NCBI GenBank assembly: GCA_944389075.1 | Contig: CALXLA010000053.1 | Location: forward strand, 1-36,402 | Reading direction: 5' to 3' | DNA from: an uncultured Spirochaetaceae bacterium | GTDB taxonomy: Bacteria > Spirochaetota > Spirochaetia > Sphaerochaetales > Sphaerochaetaceae | Length of the DNA: 36,402 nt | Program-made: the position numbers and the translations under genes | The notes under the pieces: generated by a model | What the model was told of the DNA's origin: nothing | Databases searched by the model: none | The model's input: only the letters and a program-made list of their open reading frames with translations | Shown here: piece after piece, positions 21,494 to 31,576 of the stretch | Numbering within the stretch: position 1 is the first letter of the stretch | Layout of the letters: every line of letters begins with the position of its first letter

Positions 21494-21872
21494 CTGGATC
21501 ATAGAGAAGGATATGGCTGATTTCCTTAATGGGAATCTCGGGATGAAGGTGTTCCTGGAACTCGCTCCGGAGAACGCGAAGGAGCCCTTCTGCGTCCTTA
21601 CGGGGATAAGCACAGGAGCCGTCAGATCACTGGAATTCTTCCATCCTGAATTCCAGCTTGATGTATTCGCCAAGACCGCGGCCGATGCGATATCAAGGGC
21701 GGAAGACATAGTCCTTGCGATCAACGGCACAGATGCCAGGCAGGGCTCTACCCTCTTCGATTCGATAAGGGCTGAGCGTGTTAGCCTCATTCATGTAGAG
21801 GATGGAAGCTGGAAGGCTCCCATCGAGATTACGGCAAACTGCATAAGGAGAACGAATAGCGATGCCAAGTGA
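21486..21872 (+). CDS. Tail terminator protein
   Basis: A 128-residue alpha/beta protein (MADWIIEKDMADFLN, FQLDVFAKTAADAISRAEDIV, RAERVSLIHVEDGSW). The motif of a strand-FQLDVFAKT followed by a helix is common to lambda gpU/HK97 gp11-like tail terminators. Its position between the tail completion and tube genes fits. It caps the tube and sets tail length with the tape measure protein. Confidence 0.7.
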   Translation: MADWIIEKDMADFLNGNLGMKVFLELAPENAKEPFCVLTGISTGAVRSLEFFHPEFQLDVFAKTAADAISRAEDIVLAINGTDARQGSTLFDSIRAERVSLIHVEDGSWKAPIEITANCIRRTNSDAK

Positions 21873-22668
21873 ATTAAAGAGCAAATATGCCGGAGTGCAT
21901 ATCCCATGCGGATGCACGATCTCTGTCGGGAATGACGAGAGCAGCCTCGTCGATATCGGAGTCATCCCGGAAGAGACCGACACGACCCTCAGCATCACCT
22001 ATGAGGTGCAGACTGTGATGGGCTCTAAGCGTGAAAAGGTCCTTGAATACATAAGGAATATGGCCGCAGAAGGCACAAGCGCCATATACCAGGTGAATCT
22101 GAAGGTCCTGAATGACCTCTTCGGAGGCATTATGGATATCACAGAATCAAATGGTTCCGAAGTGCCGGCAGCAACATACAAGATAGCCAAGGGATACTCG
22201 AAGGAGACTGTCTATACGCTTCCGGGACAGAATGCGGATGGCACTGCCCAGACGATATCGAAGGTGAATGACGGCACGGAGGATCTCACTGCAGATGTAG
22301 ATTACGTCCAGGCGAAAGGCGCTGACGGAAGATGGGGTATCATGCTTCTATCAGGGGCGACGGCGACAGAGGAGCTTACAGTCACATACGCATACACGCC
22401 CGCATCATATGTTGATGCCTATATGGGAGACAGCGTCCGCCAGATCACATCGAAGATGATACGATTCTCCAAGGAATACGGAGGGAAGAAATTCTGGGTG
22501 GACCTGTTCTCCGCAAAGGCGACGAACGGGCTACAGATAGGATTCCCTGCTTCATCTGCGGACACCCCGATGTCAATCCCTCTCACGATCACAGGAGAGC
22601 TTGATGTCACAAGAGAGGCAGGAAAGCAGCTGCTCAGGATCCATGACGAGATCGGAGTCGAGCTCTGA
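21862..22668 (+). CDS. Major tail tube protein
   Basis: A 268-residue protein directly before the frameshifted tail chaperones, the usual place of the tube protein in long-tailed phages. The pattern ETDTTLSITYEVQTVMGSKREKV near 35-60, and a C-terminal SIPLTITGELDVTREAGKQLLRI, are strand-rich and agree with tube folds. A middle insert (about 95-175) might be an Ig-like surface domain. There is no tail sheath gene nearby, so the tail is non-contractile. Confidence 0.75.
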   Translation: MPSELKSKYAGVHIPCGCTISVGNDESSLVDIGVIPEETDTTLSITYEVQTVMGSKREKVLEYIRNMAAEGTSAIYQVNLKVLNDLFGGIMDITESNGSEVPAATYKIAKGYSKETVYTLPGQNADGTAQTISKVNDGTEDLTADVDYVQAKGADGRWGIMLLSGATATEELTVTYAYTPASYVDAYMGDSVRQITSKMIRFSKEYGGKKFWVDLFSAKATNGLQIGFPASSADTPMSIPLTITGELDVTREAGKQLLRIHDEIGVEL

Positions 22669-23078
22669 TGGAGAGGTATTTCGATATCAGCGGCCGTGAG
22701 AAATGCATCACGGCCGTTCTTGAGATAGGCGGCCAGACATTCAGGATAAGCCGTGTCGTGATAGCTGCCAGGGTCCTCTACTCCAACCATATCAAGGAGA
22801 TGGGAGAACTGCTGAAGAGGCTTTCCGCTGCAGAGGATAAATCCGGAAGCAAGGATACGGAGAAGCTCTCGGAGGAAGCCGAGGAATTCGCAAGGAACAG
22901 GCTTTCCCTGTATGAGAGGATAATCAGGCTGCTTCTCGAGAAGAACGGCTACAGCTATGACAGGGCCTGGTGGGAAGAGAATACGGATGAGCTTGACATG
23001 AGGACTTTCATCGAGAAGTGCCTGATGAAGGATGCTCCGTCCGATGGGAATAAAAAAAAAGAGAAACCGGGAACATAG
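22668..23078 (+). CDS. Tail assembly chaperone, pre-frameshift (gpG-like)
   Basis: A 136-residue protein ending KKKEKPGT. It is mainly helical (ARVLYSNHIKEMGELLKRLS, EEFARNRLSLYERIIRLLLEK) and lies between tube and tape measure genes, as does lambda gpG. The last codons include a run of nine A bases where ribosomes can slip by -1 to make a longer fusion. It binds the tape measure protein during tail assembly. Confidence 0.8.
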   Translation: MERYFDISGREKCITAVLEIGGQTFRISRVVIAARVLYSNHIKEMGELLKRLSAAEDKSGSKDTEKLSEEAEEFARNRLSLYERIIRLLLEKNGYSYDRAWWEENTDELDMRTFIEKCLMKDAPSDGNKKKEKPGT

Positions 23079-23296
23079 ACTACGACAGGCTTCTCTATGC
23101 CTTAGGACGGGTGTTCCCATACATAACCCCGTCCTATTTCTATGAGGAAATGGACATATTCGATCTGAACAAGGCAATTTCCTGCATGGATCCGAAAGCG
23201 TATCTGGAATGCTTCCCTGAGGCACGGAACAGGAAGAACCGGGAAGCGATTGATGAGGCAATCAGCCGCGGCGTCATAAGGAAGGACAGGACATGA
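22668..23296 (+). CDS. Tail assembly chaperone -1 frameshift fusion (gpGT-like)
   Basis: A -1 shift in the A9 run at 23052..23060 moves ribosomes into a frame reading KKRETGNIDYDRLLYALGRV and on through a 61-codon segment ending GVIRKDRT at 23296. That second frame has no ribosome site of its own (a GTG at 23111 is internal), so fusion is the natural reading. The end overlaps the tape measure start by four bases. A gpG/gpGT ratio set by slippage is conserved among long-tailed phages. Confidence 0.75.
23052..23060 (+). promoter_or_regulatory. -1 ribosomal frameshift slippery site (A9)
   Basis: Nine consecutive A bases in the last part of the tail chaperone gene read AAA-AAA-AAA in frame 0. 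A single-base backward slip joins the downstream frame, which is open without a start codon of its own. Confidence 0.75.
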
Positions 23297-26200
23297 GCAA
23301 TCTCCTTGGAAGACTCTATTACATGATTACCGGGGACACCACATCCCTGAACAGGAATCTCGAAGCAAGCAGGAAAGAGATGAAGGCTCTCGGCAATCAG
23401 CTGAGTGCGACAGGAAGAAGCATCATCTCCTTCGCGAAAGGCACGGTGACCGCTGTCCTGATCAGATCCCTCACGGAAGCAGCATCCAGAGCCGAAGAGA
23501 TGCAGAACAGGTTCGATACGGTCTTCAGGGGGATAGAAGCCGAAACCGAGGCATGGGCAGAAGCATATGCAGAGGCCACAAGCCGGGGACGCATCGAGAC
23601 TATGGAATTCCTGTCACACCAGCAGGATGTGAGGACAGGGTTCGGAGACACGGCGGAAGGAGCCGCGGAATTCTCGAAGGCTGTAGTCGGCATAACAAAT
23701 GATCTTGCATCATTCACGAATATCCCGGCTGCTGAGGCAATTGCCGCGGTAAACTCCGGTTTAAACGGTGAATTCGAGGCTCTGAGGCGTCTCGGAATCG
23801 GTTTAAACGTAGCTATCATCAACCAGATGGAGTATGCAGAATCCATCGGCAAGACCTGGGATGAGATGGACAACCTAGAGCGCCAGGAGGCAATCCTCTC
23901 CGGCATCGTCACCCAGTCCGGCAATGCCCTTCACCAGAGCATCACAATGTGGCAGGATTATGACTACACTCTCGGAGATGCCGCAAGGACAGCAGGAAGC
24001 TTCGCGAACCAGATGCAGGGATTCACGCAGACGCTCACTGATTTCAAGGCAGAGATCGGCGATGAGCTCCTCCCTATAGCCACTGAGCTTCTCGGAGGGC
24101 TCACGGGGCTGATGAGAGGATTCAATGAGCTTGATGATTCAATGCAGAGCGCAATCGTATCTGCATCGGCAGCAGGCGCTGCGATGCTTGCGATAGGCGG
24201 CCCCCTTGGCGTCGCTGTCGGAGCTGTCGCAGGCCTTGCCATCGGGATATCGAATATCGAATCGCCGGCAGAAAGGCTTTCCGGAGCGATATCAGACCTT
24301 GCGGAAGCATCTGCGGATTACAGCTCGGCAATGAATAAGCTCTCATCAGAGTCGGAGACCCTGACATCCAGGCAAAGAGCCCTGCTTGAGGTAGAGGCAG
24401 AGCTTGCAAGAACAAGGGCGCAGAACAGCCTGAGCGAGGCAGCTTCCAGCTATGAGGCGGAATCAAGGAAAATAGCAAGCAGCTTCGACACATACATGGA
24501 CTGGAAGGCAAGCTTCGATGCAGTGACCATAGCAATGACAGAATCGGCCGAGGATATGTACACAGAGATTGCGAGGCTTGAGAGAAAAGGCGCTGAGAAT
24601 CTCACGGTATATGAGGAATCTCTCCTTATCAACCTCAGGGAACGACTCGATGACAGCCTCGATCCTGAGCATCTGGAAGATATCCGTAAGGACATAAAAG
24701 ACAAGATGGACGGCTACAAGGAAATATGGCTTGAGGCCGTACAGGGGCAGGAAGAAGCAATCAGGAAGCTTGCTGTCCTGCTGAATCAGGGAACGCTGGA
24801 TCTGTCGGAATACGAGAAAGCCTACCCCAGCCTATGCGCTGAAGTAAGGGCAGCAGCCGAAGAGATCCGTTCTGCAGAAGAGGCAGTCAGCGGCACAGCA
24901 GCAGCCACGGAGAAAGCCGCATCGGCTACCAGGGAATGGCGAGATGCCCTCAGGGAACAGAATGCAGAGCTCCTTGAGGAAGCCGGCGCATACAGGCAAA
25001 GCTATGAGCTGAAGAAGGAGATGCTGCAGAGCGAGCAGGAAACAGCCCTGAGGCAGCTTGCGGTAGATTCACAGATCATAGAAAGCGGAGAGAATGCCGC
25101 GGATATTTCCATTTCGGAGCTAAGGCGCAGGCTCAGCGCGAACAGCGAGACAAATGCAGAGCTTCTTGCGCAGGATATGTATTTCTCGAACGAGTCCGTA
25201 AGGCTCTGGGAGGATTACTGGAAGAAGACACATCCTGAGAGCACGGATGATTCTGCCTCCAATGCCTATGAAGAGATGCTGAGAAGGCAGAGGACAATCG
25301 CTGAGAGTGCTACGGCCACAGAGCTTGAGAGAAACGGCGAATACGAAAAGGCTCTTGAAATACGCAAAGGTCTCATCGAGGAAGAAAGAAGCCTTGCCCT
25401 CTCTGCGGCTGAAGACAGGATAAAGGCAGGGACATCATCAGAGGAAGAGATTGCCGCCATCAATGAATACTACAACAGGGAGATCCTGTCGGCTGAAGAG
25501 GAAGCCGCTTCCAGGGAGATCGAGGCCCAGCAGAGGAAGGCAGATGAGATCAGGATGATAAACCAGCAGATGTTCAGCAGCATCATGGGCTTCGCAAGGG
25601 ATTTCTCATCGGCAATCGGCGATGTGTATTCAGCCATGACCGAGCGAAGGCTCCAGCAGATAGATGACGAGACAGATGCCGCGCTTGAGGCACTCGGGCT
25701 GCAGGAGGATTCGGAGATCGAGAAGCTCCAGAAGGAATACACAGAAGCCGTGAAGAACGGCGATATGGAGCTTGCCCAGGAAAAGGAGCGGGAGATCCAG
25801 CGGAAGCAGATCGAGGAGGAAGCCGAAGAGCGGAAGAAGAAGCTCCAGAGGGAAGAAGCCCAGAGATCAAAGCAGCTTGCGATCTTCCAGGCAACGATAG
25901 ACACCCTTGCATCAGTCATCGGATTCATGTCTGACCCGGGAGGGCTTCCGGGAATCGCTATGTCAGCAATGGCGGCGGCAACAGGAGCTGCGCAGATCGC
26001 GGCCATAGCCGCAGAACCCCTGCCCTCCTATGCCGTCGGAGCCGTTGATATCGACAGGGACCAGATTGCACAGCTTCATCAGGGAGAGCTTGTCGTGCCG
26101 AAGACATTCGCGGAAGGCATAAGGGATGGCGACATCTCGATAGGCGGATCAGAGTCGAAGGTTGAGGTCACGGTAATAAACAATACAGGATCCAGAGCTT

Positions 26201-26343
26201 CTGCAGAGCGATTCGAAGACGGGGATGTCACAAGGCTGAGGATAACGATCGGAGAGGCTGTGGCCTCAGAGATCTCGAAAGGACGGCTGGACTCTGCGAT
26301 GATGCAGAGATTCGCCATAACAAGGAGGAACCAGCGTGGCTGA
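23293..26343 (+). CDS. Tape measure protein
   Basis: A 1016-residue protein, the longest tail-internal gene, right after the chaperones. It has a conserved N-terminal TMP domain (GRLYYMITGDTTSLNRNLEA), long alpha-helical stretches, a glycine/alanine membrane-active segment near 290-320 (AGAAMLAIGGPLGVAVGAVA), coiled coils rich in Glu and Lys, and a hydrophobic Gly-Ala segment near 880-920. It sets tail length and helps DNA enter the cell. At about 0.15 nm per residue, the tail would be roughly 150 nm. Confidence 0.92.
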   Translation: MSNLLGRLYYMITGDTTSLNRNLEASRKEMKALGNQLSATGRSIISFAKGTVTAVLIRSLTEAASRAEEMQNRFDTVFRGIEAETEAWAEAYAEATSRGRIETMEFLSHQQDVRTGFGDTAEGAAEFSKAVVGITNDLASFTNIPAAEAIAAVNSGLNGEFEALRRLGIGLNVAIINQMEYAESIGKTWDEMDNLERQEAILSGIVTQSGNALHQSITMWQDYDYTLGDAARTAGSFANQMQGFTQTLTDFKAEIGDELLPIATELLGGLTGLMRGFNELDDSMQSAIVSASAAGAAMLAIGGPLGVAVGAVAGLAIGISNIESPAERLSGAISDLAEASADYSSAMNKLSSESETLTSRQRALLEVEAELARTRAQNSLSEAASSYEAESRKIASSFDTYMDWKASFDAVTIAMTESAEDMYTEIARLERKGAENLTVYEESLLINLRERLDDSLDPEHLEDIRKDIKDKMDGYKEIWLEAVQGQEEAIRKLAVLLNQGTLDLSEYEKAYPSLCAEVRAAAEEIRSAEEAVSGTAAATEKAASATREWRDALREQNAELLEEAGAYRQSYELKKEMLQSEQETALRQLAVDSQIIESGENAADISISELRRRLSANSETNAELLAQDMYFSNESVRLWEDYWKKTHPESTDDSASNAYEEMLRRQRTIAESATATELERNGEYEKALEIRKGLIEEERSLALSAAEDRIKAGTSSEEEIAAINEYYNREILSAEEEAASREIEAQQRKADEIRMINQQMFSSIMGFARDFSSAIGDVYSAMTERRLQQIDDETDAALEALGLQEDSEIEKLQKEYTEAVKNGDMELAQEKEREIQRKQIEEEAEERKKKLQREEAQRSKQLAIFQATIDTLASVIGFMSDPGGLPGIAMSAMAAATGAAQIAAIAAEPLPSYAVGAVDIDRDQIAQLHQGELVVPKTFAEGIRDGDISIGGSESKVEVTVINNTGSRASAERFEDGDVTRLRITIGEAVASEISKGRLDSAMMQRFAITRRNQRG

Positions 26344-26683
26344 TATAACATGGCCGGACACACTTCCATATCTTCTTGCAGGATGGTCCATGACGCCATC
26401 GGACAACATCCTGAGATCGCAGCCTGAGCGCGGTCCTGCGAAGACAAGAAGGAAGACGACGGCAAAGACGAAGAACTACTCAGGCTCCCTGTATCTGTCA
26501 TCTGCACAGCTGGATACATTCCTTTCATTTGCAGAGGATACGATAAAGGACTGCTCTCTCTCATTCATCTTCCCTGATTACATGAGCAACGAATTCGCCT
26601 CGGCGCGGATCACAAGCTATACGGTCACGCATGATGGCCGGAACGGATATGAGGTAGCCATAGAGCTGGAGGTGCTTCCATGA
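26336..26683 (+). CDS. Minor tail protein, gpM-like
   Basis: A 115-residue protein that starts at GTG 26336 after AAGGAGGAACC. The strand-rich body (YSGSLYLSSAQLDTFLSF, SITSYTV-like, GYEVAIELEVLP end) and the location after the tape measure resemble small distal tail proteins of the lambda gpM type. It helps start the tail tip. Its end overlaps the next gene as ATGA. Confidence 0.6.
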   Translation: MADITWPDTLPYLLAGWSMTPSDNILRSQPERGPAKTRRKTTAKTKNYSGSLYLSSAQLDTFLSFAEDTIKDCSLSFIFPDYMSNEFASARITSYTVTHDGRNGYEVAIELEVLP

Positions 26684-27129
26684 ACGACAGATTGCTTGGG
26701 AATATACAGTCGGAATCCTCCTCCATATGCATCACGGAGGCTGTGACGCTGAAATGGGAAGGCGGGACAATGAGGCTTGTGAACAACAATGAGGCCATAA
26801 GCATAGGCGGAGAGGAATATACGCCATGCGGCCTGTCATTCACCCCGCCATCATCCTCAGGAAGGGATGGAGAGCTCAGGATCGATGACACAGACGGAGG
26901 CCTGACATACATCCTTCAGCAGGCCGAGAAGATGGAGATATCTGTATCTCTGATCGATGCGGAGGATCCTGACGAGCCTCTGGACGGCCCTGCGGATTTC
27001 GACGCGGAATCATTCACATCCTCCTCAGACGGATCATGCACTATAGTCCTCTCCTCAAGATCGAAGCTCTCATACGGCCTCTCGAAGCTCACCTACTCGG
27101 CGAAGATATTCCCAGGGCTCTTCGGATGA
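26680..27129 (+). CDS. Minor tail protein (DUF1833-like, gpL position)
   Basis: A 149-residue beta-rich protein. The pattern YTPCGLSFTPPSSSGRDGELRIDDTDG followed by MEISVSLIDAEDP is typical of DUF1833 tail proteins found in Mu-like and other siphophages. It lies before the NlpC/P60 gene, as lambda gpL precedes gpK. It is part of the tail tip complex. Its stop overlaps the next ATG. Confidence 0.7.
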   Translation: MNDRLLGNIQSESSSICITEAVTLKWEGGTMRLVNNNEAISIGGEEYTPCGLSFTPPSSSGRDGELRIDDTDGGLTYILQQAEKMEISVSLIDAEDPDEPLDGPADFDAESFTSSSDGSCTIVLSSRSKLSYGLSKLTYSAKIFPGLFG

Positions 27130-27479
27130 ACACAGCTGAATACCTGGGAATCCCATACAGGAAGAACGGCAGAGGATGGGATGGCGCGGACTGCTATGGC
27201 TTTGCAAGGCTCATAATGGAAAGGGAAACCGGATTCATCATGCCGCCGCTTGATGGGAAGACTGCCGCATCAGATGAGGATTTCAGCCTGTACGAGAAGA
27301 TAGAAAGGCCGGAAGAGCTATCCCTGGTCTTTCTTCAGGGAGGCCCGTTCGGAGATGCGCATATCGCAATCTATACGGAAGGAGCTCTCCTTCATATGAG
27401 CGAGAATGGCCCATGCTGCCAGGACTGGAGAAGGCTGAGAAGATACATCAGGGCGATATACAGGCCAAGGAACCGCTGA
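27126..27479 (+). CDS. Tail-tip NlpC/P60 peptidase (gpK-like)
   Basis: A 117-residue protein starting MNTAEYLGIPYRKNG. GADCYGFARLIM contains the catalytic Cys, and DAHIAIYTEG the catalytic His of an NlpC/P60 endopeptidase. Position between the L-like and J-like genes matches lambda gpK. It is likely to cut peptidoglycan cross-bridges during entry. It is the only peptidoglycan hydrolase recognisable in the prophage. Confidence 0.85.
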   Translation: MNTAEYLGIPYRKNGRGWDGADCYGFARLIMERETGFIMPPLDGKTAASDEDFSLYEKIERPEELSLVFLQGGPFGDAHIAIYTEGALLHMSENGPCCQDWRRLRRYIRAIYRPRNR

Positions 27480-27518
27480 GAAGGAAGAAGGCATCCAGGC
27501 TGTAGCATTTAAGCAGCT

Positions 27519-30500
27519 ATGATTACGGTCAGGATTACAAGGAATATATTCAGCGGCGACTATGAATGCGTAAGGCTCAATGGGACTGTATCCGCATCGG
27601 ATATCCGGGATATGCTGCATATCCCATCAGCACTGCTTTTCAGGGATGGCAAGCCGCTTCTCGATGACGACACAATAAGCGATGACGACTTCATAATCGC
27701 CCAGGTTGTCCCGAAGGGCGTGACGGCAGCTCTTGCTGTCCTTCTTGCCATCTCGATATTCGGCTCCATAGTCGGCACAGTGCTGACGCTGAGCATGCTG
27801 TCGGAAGTGCCGTCTGCAAAGAAGCTTCAGACCAATCCCTCTCTCAGAGGATCCACGAATTCCGCCAGAAAGAATCAGATGCTGCCGATGCTTCTCGGCA
27901 GACACAGAGTCTATCCTGATGTGGCAGCACTCCCCTTCTCTGTCTACAGAAACAATGACCAGTATCTCAGGCAGCTGTTCTGCTTCGGATACAGGAACGC
28001 GAGTATTGACAGATCCACGATAAAGATCGGAGAGACGCTTCTGTCAAAATACAGGGACTACACGCTTGCAGAGGATCCCGAAGATCTCTATAGCCAGCGA
28101 TGCATAGAAAGCGCGATAAGCCTGAAGCTGTCCAATGACGGGGAGCCGGATCCGATCGAAAGGACAACCGCATCGAACACCTGGAAGATCGGCATAGGCA
28201 TCATAGCGCCATCCGGGATAAGCGGCGAAGGAAGCGCCACTGCGGATGTAGGCATAAGGATCGAATATCGGATCTCAGGAAGCGGAAGCTGGATTACGGC
28301 TGCGGAGGAAACGCTTTCCCTGAATACAGAGAAATTCAGGAAGATGTATGAGATCACTCCGGCATCACCTGGGACATTCGATGTAAGGATCACGAGGACG
28401 AACGCAGAAAGCGAAAGCGCATCCGTGATCGATGCAGTCTATCTTGATGTCATGCAGAGCTGGACGCAGGACTCAGAAGGCTCAAAGGCTCCTGTAGATG
28501 GCCCGGAAAGATTCAGCCTCCTTTCTCTTGAGCTCAGGGCTACAGACCAGCTCAACGGCATAATCGATGAGCTCAATGCAGTATGCACGCTCAGAGCAAG
28601 GATTTATAAGGGCACAGGCACAGGTCCTGATACCTGGGAAGAGGGAGACGCTACGAATCCGGCAGCAGTTCTCCTCTATCTCCTTACCGACCAGTATGCC
28701 AACCCATCGCCACTGTCAGATGATGAGATAGTATGGGACGAGTTCGAGGCATTCTACGAGTTCTGTGATGAGCACGGCTTTGAATGCAACGCATATATCA
28801 CATCCGAAGAGTACAGCATCGAGGACATCTGCAGCTATATCGCACAGTCCAGCCTTGCGCAGATAAGGCACGCAGGACGGAAGGTCGGCATAACCATAGA
28901 TGCCGCCGTAAACCATTACACGCAGCTCTTCACCCCGCGCAACGCATGGGATTTCTCCGTCCAGAGGTCGTTCAGCCAGGATATAAGGTATTTCAGGATA
29001 AAATACGTGGATGAATCCCTGGGATACGAGGAAACGGAAAGGACGGTATCCCTCGATGCCCAGGGGAATATAGTCTTTGATGCGGAGATCCCGGAAGATG
29101 AATCCGGAACGGAAATAAGCCTCGTCGGAGTCACGGATCCGGAGCATGCGGCATATGTCGGACGGCAGAGGCTCCGTGCGATATCGAGGCAAAAGAGGAC
29201 CTTCTCATGGACATCAGATATCGAGGGCATCCTCTGTGTCCCTGGTGATGTCGTGCTTCTTGAGCATAGCCAGTTCTCGATCGGTCTTGGCGAAGGCCGG
29301 ATTAAACGCATTATAAGGAACGAAAACGGCATAATAAACGGAATTGAACTGGACTCCGCGATGCCCTTTGAGAGCAGCAAGGTATATTCAGTCATCATAC
29401 GCTCTGGTTCCGCTATATCGGCATCCATCCCCATCGGATCATACTCTGAAGACGGGAAGGCCATCTTCTTCAGCACTCCTCCGCAGAATACCATCAGCAC
29501 AGGGGATCTCTGTGCCATAGGCGAGCTTTCGAAAGAGACGATACCTGTTCAGATCACAGAAATCGAACGCGATGAGAACAGCAACTGCAGAGTCACTGCA
29601 GTGGACTATGATCCAGCTATATATGAGGAAGGAGAGATCCCGCCATATGATCCGGGGATATCAAGGTATCCTGACGCAGGAGACATAGGGACAGGCGCTC
29701 ATCTTCCGGATGGATATGTACCGCCATCGCTTCCAGGCTCAGACGGAGGCGACCCGATGTCTCTCTTCCAGTATTCAGCATCACCTATCGTGCCTCCTGA
29801 TGAGTCATCGTCCCTGATTGTATGGGGAGGGACAGTCATTGCCTGGGGAAGCTCTGCATTCTCGCTCAATCTCGGGGAATGGACTCCGGAGATCCCTGCA
29901 ACGCCTCCGGAAGGAAAGCCATACCTCTGGGAGAAATACTGGAGCTATACGCTCAACAAGTGGCAGATATTCTGCCGCATGTCTGCGCCAGCCCCTGACT
30001 TCACCGTCTCCTTCGTGCCTCAGACATACAGGATGACATCCAGAGGCATTACCAAGGGAGAGAACACCATAAGGGCCATATGCCGGAAGCGAAACACGAC
30101 AGCTCCTGCTGTATGGACAGCAGCCGAGGCTGTATCTCTCTCGTATCCAGCTGAAGGACAGACAGATACCGTGGATATAACAATACCTGAAGGCATAGAG
30201 CTGGCATCCTTCCAGATATCCTGCTATGTGGAATCCGTTGATACGAAGACTTATGAGATATCAGGTGTGCCGGAAGGAAATAAAGAACCTCTGTATCTTG
30301 GGATCTATGAATCTACAGCCCCGCTTCCTGGCAGTACTGCAGAAGGGGATCTGATAGCCGGAGATCATCTGATGATAGAGAATGAGGATGGATCAAGAGA
30401 TCCTTATTACTGGAATGGGACGGCCTGGGTTATCTCTGATGGGAATATGCCTGTCTCATTCGGTTTCAAAGTCCTTCAGGATTCACTCTGGGATGCTGCA

Positions 30501-31517
30501 AATGCACCAGGATCTTCTACTACACTCTCTGCCTTCAATATCTTTGCTGCGAATATGGGAACGAATCTTCTGTTTTCATACTATGCGAAGATAAGGAACT
30601 TGCTTGTAGGAGATGGCTCGCCTTTCAGTTTCGAGGTTTTTGATTATAAGAATGGAAAGAAGGTCACTCCTGTCATACGGGCAAAATTCAATGGCAAAGT
30701 CATATTCCAGATAGTGCCTACATCAGGCAAGGTGTTCTTCGGAGAGCCGGATACAAATACTGACTCCCCTATTTCCGGATTCGTGTATGACCCAGCAGAT
30801 GCTGATTATGGAGCATGCATCAAAAGCAGAAACAAGAATGTAATCATCACTGAAGATGGAAGGCTTATTGCAGACAATGCATCAATCAGAGGGGCAATAG
30901 ATGCAACAGAAGGTTCCTTTAAAGGCCATATAGAAGCCACAAGCGGACTGTTCAAAGGAGAAATCGAAACTCCTGCATTCAGCTCTGAATACGGCACAAC
31001 CGGAAATGTCGAGATATCGTCCAGTGAAATATCAAAAGAAATGGGATTCGATCTTTACACCAAGCTTCACGATAACGGATTGCCGGAGAATACCTATCTG
31101 AGATGCAAGATAAACAATCTTCCAGAAACATATTATATCCAGTATCAGCTTGAATCTGGAGTAGGTACTGTCGGCTCAGGTAATTCGATATACAGATGGA
31201 TGATAAGGTTCTATAACGCGGATTATGAACAAATCGAGCCTGCATCTATAGCAGATGTAACTGGATCAGTGGAAACATACGGCTATCCTCTTCCGCCATC
31301 GATGCAGGTCATATATTACTGGGAATGGATACCTGTATCGCCGCTTGTCGGAAGTGTAAGAACCGGAGGAATTTACTTCACATCACCAGTTACGCTTGAA
31401 GTGGAAACAGGAGGAGAGGGAGTCGTCCTTTTCAAGGACACGCTTCCTATGAGCGATGTCGGGCTTCAGAAAGGCCAGCTTTACTGTGAGAACGGCTTTC
31501 TGAAGATAGTGCTCTGA
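27519..31517 (+). CDS. Central tail tip protein, fused gpI-gpJ type
   Basis: A 1332-residue protein. Residues 1-65 look like the ubiquitin-like gpI domain (GTVSASDIRDMLHIP), and 69-95 are a hydrophobic Gly/Ala helix that gpI proteins carry. The rest is J-like: RKNQMLPMLLGRHRVYPDVA, then the baseplate-hub-like segment and Fn3-like strand regions. Late repeats IRGAIDATEGSFKGHIEATSG resemble the DUF1983-type helix of host-specificity proteins. The last ~400 codons become AT-richer, as is common in receptor-binding parts. It contacts the cell surface. The start has a weak ribosome site. Confidence 0.85.
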   Translation: MITVRITRNIFSGDYECVRLNGTVSASDIRDMLHIPSALLFRDGKPLLDDDTISDDDFIIAQVVPKGVTAALAVLLAISIFGSIVGTVLTLSMLSEVPSAKKLQTNPSLRGSTNSARKNQMLPMLLGRHRVYPDVAALPFSVYRNNDQYLRQLFCFGYRNASIDRSTIKIGETLLSKYRDYTLAEDPEDLYSQRCIESAISLKLSNDGEPDPIERTTASNTWKIGIGIIAPSGISGEGSATADVGIRIEYRISGSGSWITAAEETLSLNTEKFRKMYEITPASPGTFDVRITRTNAESESASVIDAVYLDVMQSWTQDSEGSKAPVDGPERFSLLSLELRATDQLNGIIDELNAVCTLRARIYKGTGTGPDTWEEGDATNPAAVLLYLLTDQYANPSPLSDDEIVWDEFEAFYEFCDEHGFECNAYITSEEYSIEDICSYIAQSSLAQIRHAGRKVGITIDAAVNHYTQLFTPRNAWDFSVQRSFSQDIRYFRIKYVDESLGYEETERTVSLDAQGNIVFDAEIPEDESGTEISLVGVTDPEHAAYVGRQRLRAISRQKRTFSWTSDIEGILCVPGDVVLLEHSQFSIGLGEGRIKRIIRNENGIINGIELDSAMPFESSKVYSVIIRSGSAISASIPIGSYSEDGKAIFFSTPPQNTISTGDLCAIGELSKETIPVQITEIERDENSNCRVTAVDYDPAIYEEGEIPPYDPGISRYPDAGDIGTGAHLPDGYVPPSLPGSDGGDPMSLFQYSASPIVPPDESSSLIVWGGTVIAWGSSAFSLNLGEWTPEIPATPPEGKPYLWEKYWSYTLNKWQIFCRMSAPAPDFTVSFVPQTYRMTSRGITKGENTIRAICRKRNTTAPAVWTAAEAVSLSYPAEGQTDTVDITIPEGIELASFQISCYVESVDTKTYEISGVPEGNKEPLYLGIYESTAPLPGSTAEGDLIAGDHLMIENEDGSRDPYYWNGTAWVISDGNMPVSFGFKVLQDSLWDAANAPGSSTTLSAFNIFAANMGTNLLFSYYAKIRNLLVGDGSPFSFEVFDYKNGKKVTPVIRAKFNGKVIFQIVPTSGKVFFGEPDTNTDSPISGFVYDPADADYGACIKSRNKNVIITEDGRLIADNASIRGAIDATEGSFKGHIEATSGLFKGEIETPAFSSEYGTTGNVEISSSEISKEMGFDLYTKLHDNGLPENTYLRCKINNLPETYYIQYQLESGVGTVGSGNSIYRWMIRFYNADYEQIEPASIADVTGSVETYGYPLPPSMQVIYYWEWIPVSPLVGSVRTGGIYFTSPVTLEVETGGEGVVLFKDTLPMSDVGLQKGQLYCENGFLKIVL

Positions 31518-31576
31518 TATACAATCCTCCAACTTCTCTCAGAATCCTCTTAGCCATGGCATGATAGAGTCAGGCT

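Noticed and set aside
23757-23812. Two GGTTTAAAC copies in the tape measure gene as transposase sites
   Set aside because: They are unlike the AATCCCA-N7-TGACAA end repeats and lie far from the ends. They are kept only as part of the general motif observation.
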